Assembly: GCA_963662155.1 (NCBI GenBank)
Contig: OY759275.1
Span: 2,960,001 to 3,024,000 of the forward strand
Length of the DNA stretch: 64,000 nt
Source of the DNA: Lamellibrachia columna
Lineage: Eukaryota; Annelida; Polychaeta; Sabellida; Siboglinidae
Direction of reading: 5' to 3'
Under the pieces are notes generated by a model. The model was not told the origin of the DNA. It ran no database searches and was given only the letters and a program-made list of their open reading frames with translations. Numbering within the stretch: the stretch's first letter is position 1; the number at the start of each line of letters is the position of its first letter. The position numbers and the translations under genes were made by a program. Shown here one piece after another: positions 63,920 to 64,000 of this stretch.

Positions 63920-64000
63920 CCTCTCCAGCCGAATTTCGACGAGAATCGATTCATCAGAAGTTACCTCAACCTTTTCACATCGACTGGTAAGGTATCACAG
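63920..64000 (+). pseudogene. Capsid gene continuation past the stop, cut by the window edge
   Basis: In frame after the TAA the protein-like reading continues (LQPNFDENRFIRSYLNLF) and is identical in DNA to the minus copy. It runs off the right edge. Confidence 0.75.

Noticed and set aside
55856..64000. A simple internal inversion of one Polinton
   Set aside because: The capsid segment from about 63760 to the window edge is present twice, so at least two copies or a duplication are needed.

Overview
The window looks like a piece of an animal nuclear genome, most likely a lophotrochozoan and probably a mollusc, although the sequence alone does not fix the species. The reasons are an intron-rich interleukin-17-receptor-type gene with a SEFIR domain, several families of non-LTR retrotransposons, THAP/Harbinger, hAT-like and pogo-like DNA transposons, a Maverick/Polinton (adintovirus-type) element, and an unusually heavy load of minisatellites. 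I see no bacterial operons, rRNA, convincing tRNA or CRISPR array.

Layout. 1-9.7 kb: LINE fragments, a (GA)n tract, a dispersed ~1 kb repeat carrying a 51-bp minisatellite, a pair of near-perfect 116-bp inverted repeats, and a 41-bp minisatellite of 65 units. 9.7-23.6 kb, minus strand: the IL-17 receptor-like gene. I reconstruct ten coding exons whose splice phases all agree, plus one weaker upstream exon. Its introns hold a hAT-like, a pogo-like and two other TIR elements and many minisatellites. Several minisatellites start at or include the 5' splice site. 23.9-29.9 kb: a 24-bp array (2.1 kb), a possible LTR and a 39-bp array. 30.1-34.1 kb: a dead THAP + DDE (PIF/Harbinger-type) transposon whose coding region contains a 71-bp x27 expansion. 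34.1-39.0 kb: two LINEs (RTE-like on minus, CR1-like on plus). 39.0-46.3 kb: a 7.3-kb DNA transposon with long inverted repeats studded with the motif GGCCGAGATCACTG. It encodes a degraded protein with a TSO1-like cysteine cluster and is interrupted by a second LINE. 46.3-52 kb: a 100-bp repeat, a candidate multi-exon PHD-finger-like gene, another end of the same transposon family, and a 54/50-bp array. 52.3-53.8 kb: a CR1-like LINE on minus. 54.8-55.86 kb: a second copy of the dispersed repeat seen at 1.9 kb.

55.86-64.0 kb: Maverick/Polinton (adintovirus-type) DNA, visibly richer in CpG than its surroundings. Two partial copies meet head to head near 57.76 kb. The minus copy holds the C-terminal part of the major capsid protein and the adenovirus-type protease, then a terminal region that ends inside the dispersed repeat. 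The plus copy holds the C-terminal part of a protein-primed-type DNA polymerase B, a broken packaging ATPase, small conserved proteins, an integrase with a chromo-like tail, a penton-like protein, a pX/pVI-like basic protein and the major capsid protein, and runs off the window. The overlap between the copies is about 98% identical. The plus-copy capsid gene has a premature stop, the ATPase is split, and the integrase seems to lack part of its core, so this locus is recent but appears defective.
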